Shown here piece by piece: positions 9,411 to 18,519 of a DNA stretch of 59,750 nt. The notes under the pieces were generated by a model. That model saw only the letters and a program-made list of their open reading frames with translations, did not search any database and was not told where the DNA came from. The position numbers and the translations under genes are program-made. The stretch spans positions 1 to 59,750 of the forward strand of contig JAJTGY010000022.1 of assembly GCA_021298015.1 (NCBI GenBank). Reading direction: 5' to 3'. Each line of letters opens with the position of its first letter. The first letter of the stretch is position 1. Source of the stretch: Flammeovirgaceae bacterium (lineage in GTDB: Bacteria; Bacteroidota; Bacteroidia; Cytophagales; Cyclobacteriaceae).

Positions 9411-12095
9411 ATGAGCGACTATAGACCATCGACCGACCACCATAGACAACTAACTCTGAGTGGTTTGGAGGCCGTTGTCGTAACTCCCGCTTCGAATTTT
9501 GTTAATATCGGGGAGCGTACCAACGTCACCGGTTCCGCCCGGTTCCTTAAACTCATTAAAGAAGATAAGTTTGACGAGGCGCTGGAAGTGGCCCTCGACC
9601 AGGTACGCGGAGGAGCGCAGGTGATTGACGTTAACATGGACGAAGGCATGCTCGATTCGGTCTCGGCCATGACCCGGTTTCTGAATCTCATGGCATCAGA
9701 ACCGGAAATCGCACGGGTACCGGTCATGATCGACTCCTCCAAGTGGGAGGTGATTGAGGCGGGGCTTAAATGTTTGCAAGGCAAGGGAATTGTTAATTCC
9801 ATTTCTTTAAAGGGTGGCGAAGAAGAGTTTATCCGGCAGGCAAAACTGGTGAAGCGCTACGGGGCGGCTACGGTGGTTATGGCATTCGATGAGCAAGGCC
9901 AGGCCGACACCTACGAAAGAAGAATTTCGATCTGTCAGCGAGCCTACAACATCCTGGTCAACCAGGTCGGTTTCCCTCCTGAGGATATCATTTTTGATCC
10001 GAATATTTTTCCGGTGGCTACGGGCATTGAGGAGCACCGCACCTACGCGGTAGACTTTTTCCGGGCAACCCAATGGATACGAAAGAATCTGCCACATGCC
10101 CATGTGAGCGGAGGGGTGAGCAATGTGTCGTTTAGTTTTCGCGGAAATCAGATTGTGCGCGAGGCCATGCATGCCGCCTTTCTCTACCACGCCATTCAGC
10201 ATGGTATGGATATGGGCATCGTAAATCCGACCATGCTGGAGGTTTACGATGAGATACCGAAAGATCTCCTGGAGCGGGTGGAGGATGTGTTGTTGAACCG
10301 GAGAGATGATGCCACCGAACGCCTGCTCGAATTTGCCGAATCCGTGAAAGGATCTGCCCGAAAAAAGGAGGCCGACACGGAGTGGCGAAACGGATCGCTG
10401 GAGGAGCGCATGACGCACGCGCTGGTAAAGGGAATTATCGACTTCATTGAAGTGGATACGGAAGAGGCGCGGCTTAAGTACGGTCGGCCCTTGTTGGTGA
10501 TTGAGGGGCCCCTGATGGCGGGCATGAACGTGGTGGGCGATTTGTTTGGTGCCGGCAAGATGTTTCTGCCCCAAGTGGTAAAAAGCGCGCGGGTAATGAA
10601 GAAGGCTGTGGCTTACTTAACGCCTTACCTGGAGGAGGAGAAGCGGCTAAGCGGAACTTCAGGCAAGCCTGCCGCCAAGGTGCTGCTCGCCACCGTAAAA
10701 GGCGATGTTCACGACATTGGCAAAAACATTGTGGGCGTGGTGCTGGCGTGCAACAATTATGATATTGTGGATCTGGGCGTGATGGTGCCCACGGAAAAGA
10801 TTATTGAAGCCGCGAAGCGTGAGAAGGTTGATATCGTTGGGCTGAGTGGCCTGATTACTCCGTCACTGGATGAAATGGTTCATGTGGCAAAGGAGATGCA
10901 GCATGAGGGGATGAACGTGCCGTTGCTCATTGGTGGCGCTACCACTTCAAAGATTCATACGGCAGTAAAAATCGATCCGGTGTATTCCGCGCCAGTTGTT
11001 CATGTGCTGGATGCCTCCCGGTCAGTGCCGGTGGCCAGTGAGTTAATAAACCTGGAAACACGGAAAAGTCTGCACGAGCGAATCAAGCAGGAGTATGCCG
11101 AATTGCGCAAGGACCACGAGGGGCGCCAGCAGGCCAAGAATTTTGTGTCGTTAGCCGAAGCACGGGCAAACCGGGTAAACATCGACTGGTCCGGCACTTC
11201 GTTTACACGCCCGGGTTTTTTGGGCCGCAAAGAATTGATTCGGTTCCCGCTGGCGGATTTGCGCAAGTACATTGATTGGACTCCCTTTTTCCAAACGTGG
11301 ATGCTCGCAGGTCGTTTCCCCGGCATTTTGAATGATGGAGTAGTAGGTGCTGAGGCGACTCGCCTGTATCAGGATGCGCAGAAGATGCTGTATGAAATCG
11401 TGGCGGGCGAGCGATTGCAAGCCAATGCGGTATTGGGTTTTTATCCGGCCGTGGCAAAAGGAGATGATGTGGAGATTGAGGTGGGGCAGGAGAAGCGCGT
11501 GTTCCATTTCCTTCGCCAACAAAATAAGAAAGCGCAGAACCTCCCCAATTTCTGTCTGGCGGATTTCATATCACCAAACCCCGGCCAGGATTATCTGGGC
11601 TTGTTTGCCGTTACCACGGGCATCGGATTGGAGAAACTGATCGATCGCTACAAAAAGCAGCATGATGATTATGCTGAGATTATGGTGAAGGCGTTGGCCG
11701 ATCGGCTGGCAGAGGCCTTTGCCGAACGCCTGCATGAGCTGGTGCGTAAGGATTATTGGGGTTACAACAAGACCGAGAATCTCACCAATGAGCAGTTGAT
11801 TTCGGAAGAATATCCGGGGATTCGGCCCGCACCGGGTTATCCGGCTTGTCCCGATCACACCGAGAAGCAGTTGATTTTTGATTTGCTTAAGGCGGAGAAA
11901 GCGGGCATTCAGCTTACCGAGTCTTATGCCATGTACCCGGGAGCTTCGGTGAGCGGTTTTTACTTTGCGCATGAGCAGGCCAGGTACTTTGGCCTTGGCA
12001 AGATTGCCCGTGACCAGGTGGAGGAATATGCCAAACGCAAGGGCCAAACGCTGGACGAGACGGAGAAGTGGTTGGGGCCGGTCTTGGGTTATTAG
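9411..12095 (+). CDS. metH: Methionine synthase, folate/cobalamin/activation part (split MetH, C-terminal gene)
   Basis: An 894-residue protein equal to MetH without its first domain. The pterin (methyltetrahydrofolate) domain begins [17 protein letters not shown]. The B12 cap and Rossmann domains carry the cobalt ligand His434 in [12 protein letters not shown], plus [13 protein letters not shown] and [13 protein letters not shown]. The reactivation domain shows [15 protein letters not shown] (SAM binding) and [18 protein letters not shown]. It methylates the homocysteine held by the separately encoded first domain. ATG 9411 is preferred; a GTG at 9390 overlaps the four-helix-bundle stop. The residues [12 protein letters not shown] before LTLSGLEAV derive from the heptamer tract, so the original start may have been replaced. 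Confidence 0.93.
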   Translation: MSDYRPSTDHHRQLTLSGLEAVVVTPASNFVNIGERTNVTGSARFLKLIKEDKFDEALEVALDQVRGGAQVIDVNMDEGMLDSVSAMTRFLNLMASEPEIARVPVMIDSSKWEVIEAGLKCLQGKGIVNSISLKGGEEEFIRQAKLVKRYGAATVVMAFDEQGQADTYERRISICQRAYNILVNQVGFPPEDIIFDPNIFPVATGIEEHRTYAVDFFRATQWIRKNLPHAHVSGGVSNVSFSFRGNQIVREAMHAAFLYHAIQHGMDMGIVNPTMLEVYDEIPKDLLERVEDVLLNRRDDATERLLEFAESVKGSARKKEADTEWRNGSLEERMTHALVKGIIDFIEVDTEEARLKYGRPLLVIEGPLMAGMNVVGDLFGAGKMFLPQVVKSARVMKKAVAYLTPYLEEEKRLSGTSGKPAAKVLLATVKGDVHDIGKNIVGVVLACNNYDIVDLGVMVPTEKIIEAAKREKVDIVGLSGLITPSLDEMVHVAKEMQHEGMNVPLLIGGATTSKIHTAVKIDPVYSAPVVHVLDASRSVPVASELINLETRKSLHERIKQEYAELRKDHEGRQQAKNFVSLAEARANRVNIDWSGTSFTRPGFLGRKELIRFPLADLRKYIDWTPFFQTWMLAGRFPGILNDGVVGAEATRLYQDAQKMLYEIVAGERLQANAVLGFYPAVAKGDDVEIEVGQEKRVFHFLRQQNKKAQNLPNFCLADFISPNPGQDYLGLFAVTTGIGLEKLIDRYKKQHDDYAEIMVKALADRLAEAFAERLHELVRKDYWGYNKTENLTNEQLISEEYPGIRPAPGYPACPDHTEKQLIFDLLKAEKAGIQLTESYAMYPGASVSGFYFAHEQARYFGLGKIARDQVEEYAKRKGQTLDETEKWLGPVLGY
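9417..9449 (+). repeat. Right heptamer tract of the first four-helix-bundle element
   Basis: The units GACTATA, GACCATC, GACC and GACCACC follow each other from 9417 to 9441, and CCATAGACAA (9440-9449) ends the tract. It begins six bases into the metH2 coding region and is translated as [11 protein letters not shown], an N-terminal extension not expected in MetH. Confidence 0.5.
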
Positions 12096-12115
12096 TTTGG
12101 AAATGGATCAATTTG
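12096..12115 (+). repeat. Left arm of inverted repeat around second four-helix-bundle gene
   Basis: TTTGGAAATGGATCAATTTG starts on the base after the metH2 stop codon (12093-12095). It matches the reverse complement of 12508-12527 at 19 of 20 positions. The arm is followed by GTAATTTGAAG, which repeats part of the same motif. Confidence 0.85.
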
Positions 12116-12143
12116 GTAATTTGAAGACGGAGGTCCGGTTGCT

Positions 12144-12491
12144 ATGAGAAGTGACAAGGATAATGTTATTGTAGATTTAACATTTAGATTCTCTCTTCGG
12201 GCAATTGAGTATGCGGAAAAACTTGAGGCAGAACGAAAATACGTAGTGGGGCGTCAGTTGTTGAGATCGGGCACATCTATTGGGGCAAATGTGCGTGAAG
12301 TACAAAATGCGGAGAGCAAAGCAGATTTCATTCATAAATTCAAAGTCGCAGCAAAGGAGGCCGATGAGACCGAGTATTGGTTGCTCCTGTGCAAGGCATC
12401 GAAGGGTTACCCCGATCCGGACGATATGATTGATGATTTTCATATTGTGATCAAGGTAATATCGAAAATTATCTCGTCATCGAAAAAATAG
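12144..12491 (+). CDS. Four-helix-bundle protein (IVP/S23 type), second subtype
   Basis: A 115-residue helical protein of the same broad family as the gene at 9040 but of a different subtype: RFSLRAIEYAEKLEAERKYV, then RQLLRSGTSIGANVREVQNA (the conserved helix with S-I-x-A-N), then ADFIHKFKVAAKEADETEYW and a C-terminal helix IVIKVISKIISSSKK. No enzymatic residues are visible, and its function is unknown. The start has a strong Shine-Dalgarno sequence, GGAGGT at 12129-12134, which is exceptional in this genome type and supports a foreign or self-contained unit. It is bracketed by a near-perfect 20-bp inverted repeat and fills the space between metH2 and metF exactly. Confidence 0.85.
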   Translation: MRSDKDNVIVDLTFRFSLRAIEYAEKLEAERKYVVGRQLLRSGTSIGANVREVQNAESKADFIHKFKVAAKEADETEYWLLLCKASKGYPDPDDMIDDFHIVIKVISKIISSSKK

Positions 12492-12507
12492 CCTTTCAAA
12501 ACATTTT

Positions 12508-12527
12508 CAAATTGATTCATTTCCAAA
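12508..12527 (-). repeat. Right arm of inverted repeat around second four-helix-bundle gene
   Basis: The plus-strand sequence CAAATTGATTCATTTCCAAA is the inverse of 12096-12115 (one mismatch). It ends 13 bases before the metF ATG. The outer side continues TTTCCAAATTACA up to the start codon, so the metF ribosome-loading region lies against the repeat. In RNA the two arms could form a long stem around the cistron. Confidence 0.85.
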
Positions 12528-12540
12528 TTTCCAAATTACA

Positions 12541-13497
12541 ATGAAGGTTGTCGACCATCTGAAGAACGCCAACGGCAAAACGCTTTTCACCATCGAGGTG
12601 TTGCCTCCCCTGAAGGGCGAAAATATCCGCTCCCTGTTTGACCACATGGATCCGCTCATGGAGTTCAAACCTCCATTTGTCGATGTGACCTACCACCGGG
12701 AGGAGTACGTGTACAAGAAGCGGGAGAATGGTCTGCTCGAAAAGCGATCAACGCGTAAGCGGCCCGGTACGGTCGGCATCTGCGCGGCCATTCAAAACCA
12801 CTACAAGGTGGATTGCGTGCCGCATATGATTTGCGGGGGGTTCACACGCGAAGAAACGGAGAATGCCCTGATTGATTTGCAGTTTCTCGGCATAGACAAT
12901 GTATTGGCGCTGCAAGGCGATGCGATCAAGTCAGAGGCTCGGTTTGTGGCCGACCCGGATGGTCATGCCTTTGCCTCGGAATTGCTGGGGCAGATTATGG
13001 ACATGAACGCAGGAAAGTTTTTGGACGATGATCTGCAACACGCATCACCCACGAATTTTTGTGTTGGCGTTGCCGGCTATCCCGAGAAGCATTTTGCCGC
13101 CCCCAATCTGAAGACAGATTTGAAATATCTGAAACTGAAGGTCGATATGGGCGCCCAGTTTATTGTGACGCAGATGTTTTTTGATAACCAGCGTTATCTC
13201 GATTTTGTCAGGCTGTGTCGCGAGGCGGGCATTACCGTGCCGATCATTCCGGGCATTAAGCCCATCACCACCAAAACGCAGCTAAGTGTACTCCCCACCA
13301 TTTTCAATTGTAACCTCCCGGAGGAGTTAACTGAGGAAATCGATCGCTGCAAGGACAATAAGGAGGTAAAGGAAGTGGGAATCCGATGGGCGGTGCAGCA
13401 GTGCAAGGAGTTGATTAATCACCAGGTGCCTTCCTTGCATTTCTACTCCATGGGTAAAAGCGATCCTATCTACCGGATTGCAAAAGAGTTGTTTTAA
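12541..13497 (+). CDS. metF: 5,10-methylenetetrahydrofolate reductase
   Basis: A 318-residue flavoprotein that makes the 5-methyl-THF used by MetH. The TIM-barrel start FTIEVLPPLKGENI holds the catalytic Glu. Further family segments are PPFVDVTYHREEY, VPHMICGGFTREETENAL, the FAD/folate loop NVLALQGDA, and VDMGAQFIVTQMFFDNQRY with PIIPGIKPI. The length is slightly above the E. coli enzyme (296 residues). It is the last gene of the riboswitch-led operon and is followed by a strong terminator. Confidence 0.94.
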   Translation: MKVVDHLKNANGKTLFTIEVLPPLKGENIRSLFDHMDPLMEFKPPFVDVTYHREEYVYKKRENGLLEKRSTRKRPGTVGICAAIQNHYKVDCVPHMICGGFTREETENALIDLQFLGIDNVLALQGDAIKSEARFVADPDGHAFASELLGQIMDMNAGKFLDDDLQHASPTNFCVGVAGYPEKHFAAPNLKTDLKYLKLKVDMGAQFIVTQMFFDNQRYLDFVRLCREAGITVPIIPGIKPITTKTQLSVLPTIFNCNLPEELTEEIDRCKDNKEVKEVGIRWAVQQCKELINHQVPSLHFYSMGKSDPIYRIAKELF

Positions 13498-13512
13498 GAA
13501 AAAGACAAAATT

Positions 13513-13536
13513 AAAAAAGGGGCCGAAGCCCCTTTC
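13513..13536. terminator. Bidirectional intrinsic terminator
   Basis: GGGGC (13519-13523), loop CGAA, GCCCC (13528-13532), with an A-tract (13513-13518) on the left and TTTCT on the right. It lies between the convergent ends of metF and the SGNH-hydrolase gene and can serve both strands. Confidence 0.8.
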
Positions 13537-13555
13537 TCATTCTATCAAAATTTGA

Positions 13556-15100
13556 TTATGGAATTGGCAATGCATTTCCTGGCAAATCGTTGGGGGTGCA
13601 CAAGGGAATGGCAGCGCCCCATTTCCGATTGATCGCATCGATGAAAAGGTTCGCCATATATCCGTGACCCCGCTGGTTCGGGTGTACGCCATCTAGCGAG
13701 AATGCGCCAAACGGAGGTAAGATTGAGGATGTAAATAAGGATCCATTGATCGTAACCAACCCAAGCCGCACATCCTCCAGGGCCTTGTTGACGTCCACTA
13801 AAACTAACCTTGCCGCTTGTCCATTCACGGCAGTAGCAATAGTAGAATTAAATCCATCGATCGCAGTCTGAATTTGACTTTGTTCTTGGGGTATCAGCAC
13901 CCAGTTGTCTGCCAGTGGTACAGTAATACCGTTTAGCAACTGGGGATTTCCACCAACAACTGTCCCGATGAACGAGGCAGCGGGCAATATAATAAAATCA
14001 CCTACAGTGGTTTGTGTTGGTATAATTGCTTGTCGAGCCGTGCGGTAGGGTTCAAGCGCTGCTCGTTGCCCAGCGGTAATTGCCCCAGCACCTTGCAATT
14101 GATCCCAAAACGGGCCTAGATCACGGGCGTTCTCATCGTTAAGAACCACGCGATTACCTGGTCCAGCAACGAACGTAATTTTTCGGCTATCCATTTCGGC
14201 CACTGGCAAATTGAAGGGTACTCCTTTCAATGCGTCAAGCGTTGCATTGTAGCCAGCGAACGCAGTATTTAATGCAGTGGCATTTGCAGCAGGAAGATTG
14301 ATCGGGTTAACTGGAACTGTTCGAAAAAACGGAATACTCGTGACGTTCGGGATATTAGCAACTGCACCTTTTGCATTGGCATTTGCACCTAGCATGGCAT
14401 TCAATGCATTGTTGTAAGCTGCTGCAAATGCTGGTTGAGATGTAAGAATGGCAGGATTCGAGGCACCACCAGTTGCGTAGCCTAACACGTCATTATTGCC
14501 AAGCCAGAACGTAAAGAACGTTCCACCGTTCTGCATCGAAATAACTGCATCACCCAATAGCGTTGAGGTGCCGGGAGCCGAAGCAATGCGGGCATAAAAA
14601 GGGTTATACAGTGGATTCGCTGTAGGGGGCCCACCCAATGCCGGAGATTGTGCGGTTTGAATGGTTACACCGGGCACACCCCAGTTGTTGATCTGGTTTT
14701 TGGCCACTGCCGTGAATGGAGCCAGTGACGAACCACCATCCCCAGTCGTTGGTGTGGGCGCTGGAGCGGCTGGATTTTTGAGAATTAATCGACCCTGTGT
14801 GCAACCACCTGTCGGATTGAAACATCCGTTTGCTGAATTAACGGTTGGTTGATTAAACGTTTCGCTACCGCCAATCAAGTCTGCCTGCCGGGCGATAATA
14901 GCCGGGTAGGAGTTTTCCTGACCTGCCGTATAAAGCGCTCCATCCATGAAACCCGCAGTCAGCGAGTTCCCGATTGATACCATCTTAGCAAAATCAACCT
15001 GACCCAGCCCCTTGTCTTGCGACTCAGGGAAGTTGTATGTGCAGGAACTGATCAGCGCAGCTGCCAATGCCGCGGTCAAAATTTTCTTATGAATTTTCAT
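13556..15100 (-). CDS. SGNH/GDSL hydrolase lipoprotein
   Basis: A 514-residue outer-membrane lipoprotein: signal peptide ending in the lipobox LISSC (Cys20). The SGNH blocks are in order: block I VSIGNSLTAG (Ser nucleophile near residue 46), block III WLGNNDVLGYA (Asn), and block V DGVHPNQRGHGYMAN (Asp and His). The region between blocks is long and rich in Ala, Asn and Pro, longer than in typical 200-residue SGNH esterases. It probably hydrolyses an ester on an extracellular lipid or polysaccharide; the substrate is unknown. It lies 18 bases downstream of a TonB receptor gene, a pairing often seen in Cytophagales, so the receptor may import the product. Confidence 0.85.
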   Translation of the reverse strand: MKIHKKILTAALAAALISSCTYNFPESQDKGLGQVDFAKMVSIGNSLTAGFMDGALYTAGQENSYPAIIARQADLIGGSETFNQPTVNSANGCFNPTGGCTQGRLILKNPAAPAPTPTTGDGGSSLAPFTAVAKNQINNWGVPGVTIQTAQSPALGGPPTANPLYNPFYARIASAPGTSTLLGDAVISMQNGGTFFTFWLGNNDVLGYATGGASNPAILTSQPAFAAAYNNALNAMLGANANAKGAVANIPNVTSIPFFRTVPVNPINLPAANATALNTAFAGYNATLDALKGVPFNLPVAEMDSRKITFVAGPGNRVVLNDENARDLGPFWDQLQGAGAITAGQRAALEPYRTARQAIIPTQTTVGDFIILPAASFIGTVVGGNPQLLNGITVPLADNWVLIPQEQSQIQTAIDGFNSTIATAVNGQAARLVLVDVNKALEDVRLGLVTINGSLFTSSILPPFGAFSLDGVHPNQRGHGYMANLFIDAINRKWGAAIPLCTPNDLPGNALPIP

Positions 15101-15118
15101 ATTGAATCAAATTAATGC

Positions 15119-18070
15119 TTAGCGGAATAATTCATCAAACGTCACAGAGACATAGTAAATAGCACCCAAGGTGGGCCCACCATAATTAAGCACGTATCGT
15201 TCGTTGGTGATATTTGATCCGCCCACTTTGAGAACGGATTTCAATCCACTGAGGCGATAGCTGACCTGGGCGTCCACAGTTCCAATAGAAGGCACTTGCC
15301 CCTGGGCAAAGGATGATTCCCAGAGGAATTGATCCTGCCAGCGGTAAGCTATGTTGAATCCCAATTTGTCAGTGACCTTCCGGTTTCCAAATGAGATGTT
15401 GTATTTGTGCTCTGGGGTGTTGAATTCAGCCAGGAAGCCATCAGCCGCCAATTGCTCTGCATCATTCAATTTGTTCCAATTGTAGTTACCCGACAACTTG
15501 TAACCTTTCGGCAGGCTGTACTCGGCTCCAACAGCGAAACCCATTGCCGTTAACGTGCGATCAACATTAGTCGGTATTGAGAATGTGTTCTCCCTGCCGA
15601 TGGTCGTTATAGGCGTTAACAGCGTTTGTGCATTCCGGATGTTCGCCTCCGTGCGCGGATCAAAGTTGTATGTCGGATAAGCTGGGTTGGAGCGGTCGGT
15701 AATCATTCCACTGATGTCAATTTCGCCAGCGGCCTTCCGAACAAACTGGGCAGCGATAAAGTCGTTGTAGGTGTTGTGATAGTACACCAGATCAACAAGC
15801 AATTTGTCACCTAATAACCCTTTGTAACCTATTTCAATTGACTGAACTTGCTCCGGTTTCACGGGTTCAATCGAAGCGATCGGCCTCAGCAAGGCGAGGT
15901 TAGCCGGTGCGCCAATTGCGGTGGGGTTGCCAGCGGCAACATCAGCGGCAACAGCGGCCACATAACTGTTAACCGACCGCAAGTCGTAAGCATATTGGAA
16001 AACATTCCTGGCTGCTGCATATTCCGGTAATCCACCGATCAACCTGGCACTTACCGCGTTCAAATCGATATGCTGGTTTTGTGTTGTAGGTAAACGAAAA
16101 CCGGTTTGGAAAGACCCCCGGAAGTTGTGGCTGCTGGTAGGCGAGTACACAGCAGATATTCTGGGGTTGACCTGCGCGTCAAAGTTCTCATTTTTATCCC
16201 ACCGAACAGAGCCGGTCAATTTTAGTTTGTCCGAGAATGATTTTGCTGCTTGGAGGTAAGCACCGATTTCCTGGATCGTAATATCGTTTCCGGTGGTATC
16301 GGCAAAGATGGTTCCGTTCGATTGGAGGTCGTAGAGGCGGTAAGTACCACCGACAGTCAGGTCAACCGCCTTGATCTGGTTAAAATTGTACTGGCCTTCT
16401 GCGTGATATAGACGCGTTTGGTCATTAAACAACGAACCAAGAGGGATCACTTTGCTTGTCGCGTTTGCTTTCGCGGTCTCGAATGCCCCGTCAGAAGCGC
16501 CTGGCACGAAGCGGCCAATATCAGCCTGAGACCGCGCAAATATGTGGGCTGCCTCTTGCTGGGCGACAGTGGGTTGTTGTCCGAGACTTGGGTTAAAGCC
16601 CTGGCCGGCCAAGCTATTCAGGTAGCCTACAGCATAGTCACGGAACCAGTTCGTATTTGATTTCCATGCATCGTTAATCAGAACTCCCGTCAAATCAGCA
16701 ATGTAAGAATCACCGGAGTCTTCAATAGTAGTGTAACCACGCAAAAAGAAATTGGACCCTTTTAGCTCTACTTTATGCTGTTGAATGCTGAAATCTTTTA
16801 GCGAGTATCGCTGGGCACCTGTGTAGACAGATGTACCTGCCCCGTAGTTGAGCAAATACAATACTTCTAATTTGTCATTGATGCGGTAATTCAGACCAAC
16901 GTTCGCTTTTATGTTTTTGGCATTATAATCTACCAAGTATCGTTCTTCATAAGGAGTTCGGGAGACGACCTGGTCGGGAAGAAAGCTAACAAACGGTGCA
17001 AGCGGAGTGCTAGCAAGAGGACCAGCGAGCGACAAACGCAGCAAACCTAGACTATTTGAAACCTCATCTCCAAAGGCATGCACTCGGTCGGCTCCGGGAT
17101 TGAAACTTAGAGCACCCTGCCGCTCGGGATTTTTATCAACAAGATTGGTTCCGTACCAATCGGTTGCTTGGCTGTAGGAGAGAGCCAGTTTAAAGGCAAA
17201 CTTGTTGTTAAATGCTTTTGCATAACGAATCGCGCCCTCCCACATCGGCTGGGCTGAGCCCGGCCCAATCGGGTCGGATACCCCAGCATTGTCCAACTGG
17301 GAAGTTCCACCAATGTGGTTCATGCTGTATTTGGCAAACGCACTTAAGCCTTGATATTCGAAGGGGCTTTTGCTTTTTACCAATAATATTCCATTGAAAG
17401 CATTTGGACCGTAAAGTGCTGAAGCTGCCCCGGGGATGAACTCAACGCTTTCTACGTCAAGCTCTGAAGGACCGTTCAAGTTACCGATCGGGAAGTTCAG
17501 CGCAGGTGCCTGCGTGTCCATTCCATCTGTCAATTGGACGAAACGGGTGTTACCGGTTGAGTTAAAACCTCTTGCATTAATAATCTGGAAGTTGATCGAA
17601 CTTGTAGTCATGTCCAATCCCTTCAAGTTTATCAAACCCTTAAAATAATTGTCAGCCGGAGTGCTTTGTACTGCTAACACATCCATCTTTTCGATCGAAA
17701 CGGGGGACTTCAAGATGCTTTCCTCCATACGCGATGCCGAAACGACAACTTCCTGGCCCAGCAACGTTTGCTCTTCCAGCGTCACATCCAGGCCCGAGGT
17801 ATTGGCATCTTTGACTTCAATTTCCTGAGTGGCGAAGCCCACGAAGGAAAATGAAAGGGTGAGGGGAGGCGCCTGGTTCACGCGTAGGCTGAATTCACCT
17901 TTGGAGTTGGTGATAGTACCCTGCACGGTTCCTTTCACCACCACGTTTACACCGGCAAGCGGTCCGGCAGTGTCCTTCACGGTACCGGAGATGGTGGTTT
18001 GAGCCCATGCTGTGCCTGCGCATAGCACGAATAACGCGGGCAGCAAAAAGCGTTTGTAAAGTTTATTCAT
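15119..18070 (-). CDS. TonB-dependent receptor with N-terminal carboxypeptidase-like domain
   Basis: A 983-residue outer-membrane transporter. It has a signal peptide (MNKLYKRFLLPALFVLCAG, cut after AWAQ) and a CarboxypepD_reg-like domain (TISGTVKDTAGPLAGVNVVVKGT to FVGFATQEIEV). A plug domain follows, with VVVSASRMEESILKSPVSIEKMDV as TonB box/plug start and VESVEFIPGAASALYGPNAFNGIL as the plug end. A long barrel ends in YYVSVTFDELFR. The barrel has conserved receptor segments (FQTGFRLPTTQNQ; PEQVQSIEIGYKG). There is no SusD partner; instead an SGNH-hydrolase lipoprotein follows. A plausible promoter is TTTG-N18-TAGTTTTA, about 35 bases before the start and one mismatch from consensus. The substrate is not predictable. 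Confidence 0.92.
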   Translation of the reverse strand: MNKLYKRFLLPALFVLCAGTAWAQTTISGTVKDTAGPLAGVNVVVKGTVQGTITNSKGEFSLRVNQAPPLTLSFSFVGFATQEIEVKDANTSGLDVTLEEQTLLGQEVVVSASRMEESILKSPVSIEKMDVLAVQSTPADNYFKGLINLKGLDMTTSSINFQIINARGFNSTGNTRFVQLTDGMDTQAPALNFPIGNLNGPSELDVESVEFIPGAASALYGPNAFNGILLVKSKSPFEYQGLSAFAKYSMNHIGGTSQLDNAGVSDPIGPGSAQPMWEGAIRYAKAFNNKFAFKLALSYSQATDWYGTNLVDKNPERQGALSFNPGADRVHAFGDEVSNSLGLLRLSLAGPLASTPLAPFVSFLPDQVVSRTPYEERYLVDYNAKNIKANVGLNYRINDKLEVLYLLNYGAGTSVYTGAQRYSLKDFSIQQHKVELKGSNFFLRGYTTIEDSGDSYIADLTGVLINDAWKSNTNWFRDYAVGYLNSLAGQGFNPSLGQQPTVAQQEAAHIFARSQADIGRFVPGASDGAFETAKANATSKVIPLGSLFNDQTRLYHAEGQYNFNQIKAVDLTVGGTYRLYDLQSNGTIFADTTGNDITIQEIGAYLQAAKSFSDKLKLTGSVRWDKNENFDAQVNPRISAVYSPTSSHNFRGSFQTGFRLPTTQNQHIDLNAVSARLIGGLPEYAAARNVFQYAYDLRSVNSYVAAVAADVAAGNPTAIGAPANLALLRPIASIEPVKPEQVQSIEIGYKGLLGDKLLVDLVYYHNTYNDFIAAQFVRKAAGEIDISGMITDRSNPAYPTYNFDPRTEANIRNAQTLLTPITTIGRENTFSIPTNVDRTLTAMGFAVGAEYSLPKGYKLSGNYNWNKLNDAEQLAADGFLAEFNTPEHKYNISFGNRKVTDKLGFNIAYRWQDQFLWESSFAQGQVPSIGTVDAQVSYRLSGLKSVLKVGGSNITNERYVLNYGGPTLGAIYYVSVTFDELFR

Positions 18071-18173
18071 AAGGATTTAACGGTAGTTTAATCCCTAAAA
18101 CTACAAGAAAACCTATAAAAACAAACGATTTCCGGGTCACTTTCTCGCCAACGGTAGCGGTTTGTTCAGCGTC

Positions 18174-18506
18174 TTAGGAAGGGTTCTTCTTAACGTGCGC
18201 CACCAGTCGCTGGCAAAGTTCATTAATCTGCTGGCTCATCACTTCGTCACCCGTGGCGCTGAGTGCGCTTTGGGCCAGGCCCCCTATACAATCAATGTAA
18301 AAGCGCTTCATATCATCGACCGGCATATCTTTTGACCACAGGTCGATACGAAGGGTGTTTTTTTGCTGATGATCCCATAGTGAAATGCTCACTGCCTTGG
18401 TCTCCGTGGGGCCTTCCTGCGGCTTGTCTGTAGCATCCCATTCGATTTTTTCCGGCACGTTCTGGGCATCCAGAACAACTTTAAACTGTATGGTTGACTC
18501 TTTCAT
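18174..18506 (-). CDS. gldC: Gliding motility protein GldC
   Basis: A 110-residue cytoplasmic protein matching GldC in length and in segments such as MKESTIQFKVVLDAQNVPEK, IEWDATDKP, KAVSISLWDHQQKNTLRIDLW, TKDMPVDDMKRF-like and QQINELCQRLVAHVKK. GldC supports type IX secretion/gliding in Bacteroidota, where its loss weakens motility; its biochemical role is not established. It lies 13 bases downstream of scoB, at the end of a long minus-strand gene run. There is no terminator between it and the TonB receptor promoter region. Confidence 0.85.
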   Translation of the reverse strand: MKESTIQFKVVLDAQNVPEKIEWDATDKPQEGPTETKAVSISLWDHQQKNTLRIDLWSKDMPVDDMKRFYIDCIGGLAQSALSATGDEVMSQQINELCQRLVAHVKKNPS

Positions 18507-18519
18507 GTTTTTTTTGATC

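Noticed and set aside
9417-9449. CRISPR-like short direct repeats
   Set aside because: Units are only seven bases, without spacers of constant length, and no cas gene is near. They fit a simple heptamer tract.
9807-10574. 255-codon open frame on the minus strand inside metH2
   Set aside because: It is antisense to a highly conserved coding region, its translation is low-complexity without any domain, and metH2 explains the DNA fully.
8000-12095. Split metH as a frameshift or disruption
   Set aside because: Both parts have complete domains and proper starts and stops, and separate Hcy-domain genes are known in Bacteroidota. Only the inserted four-helix-bundle gene and repeat-derived ends are unusual.
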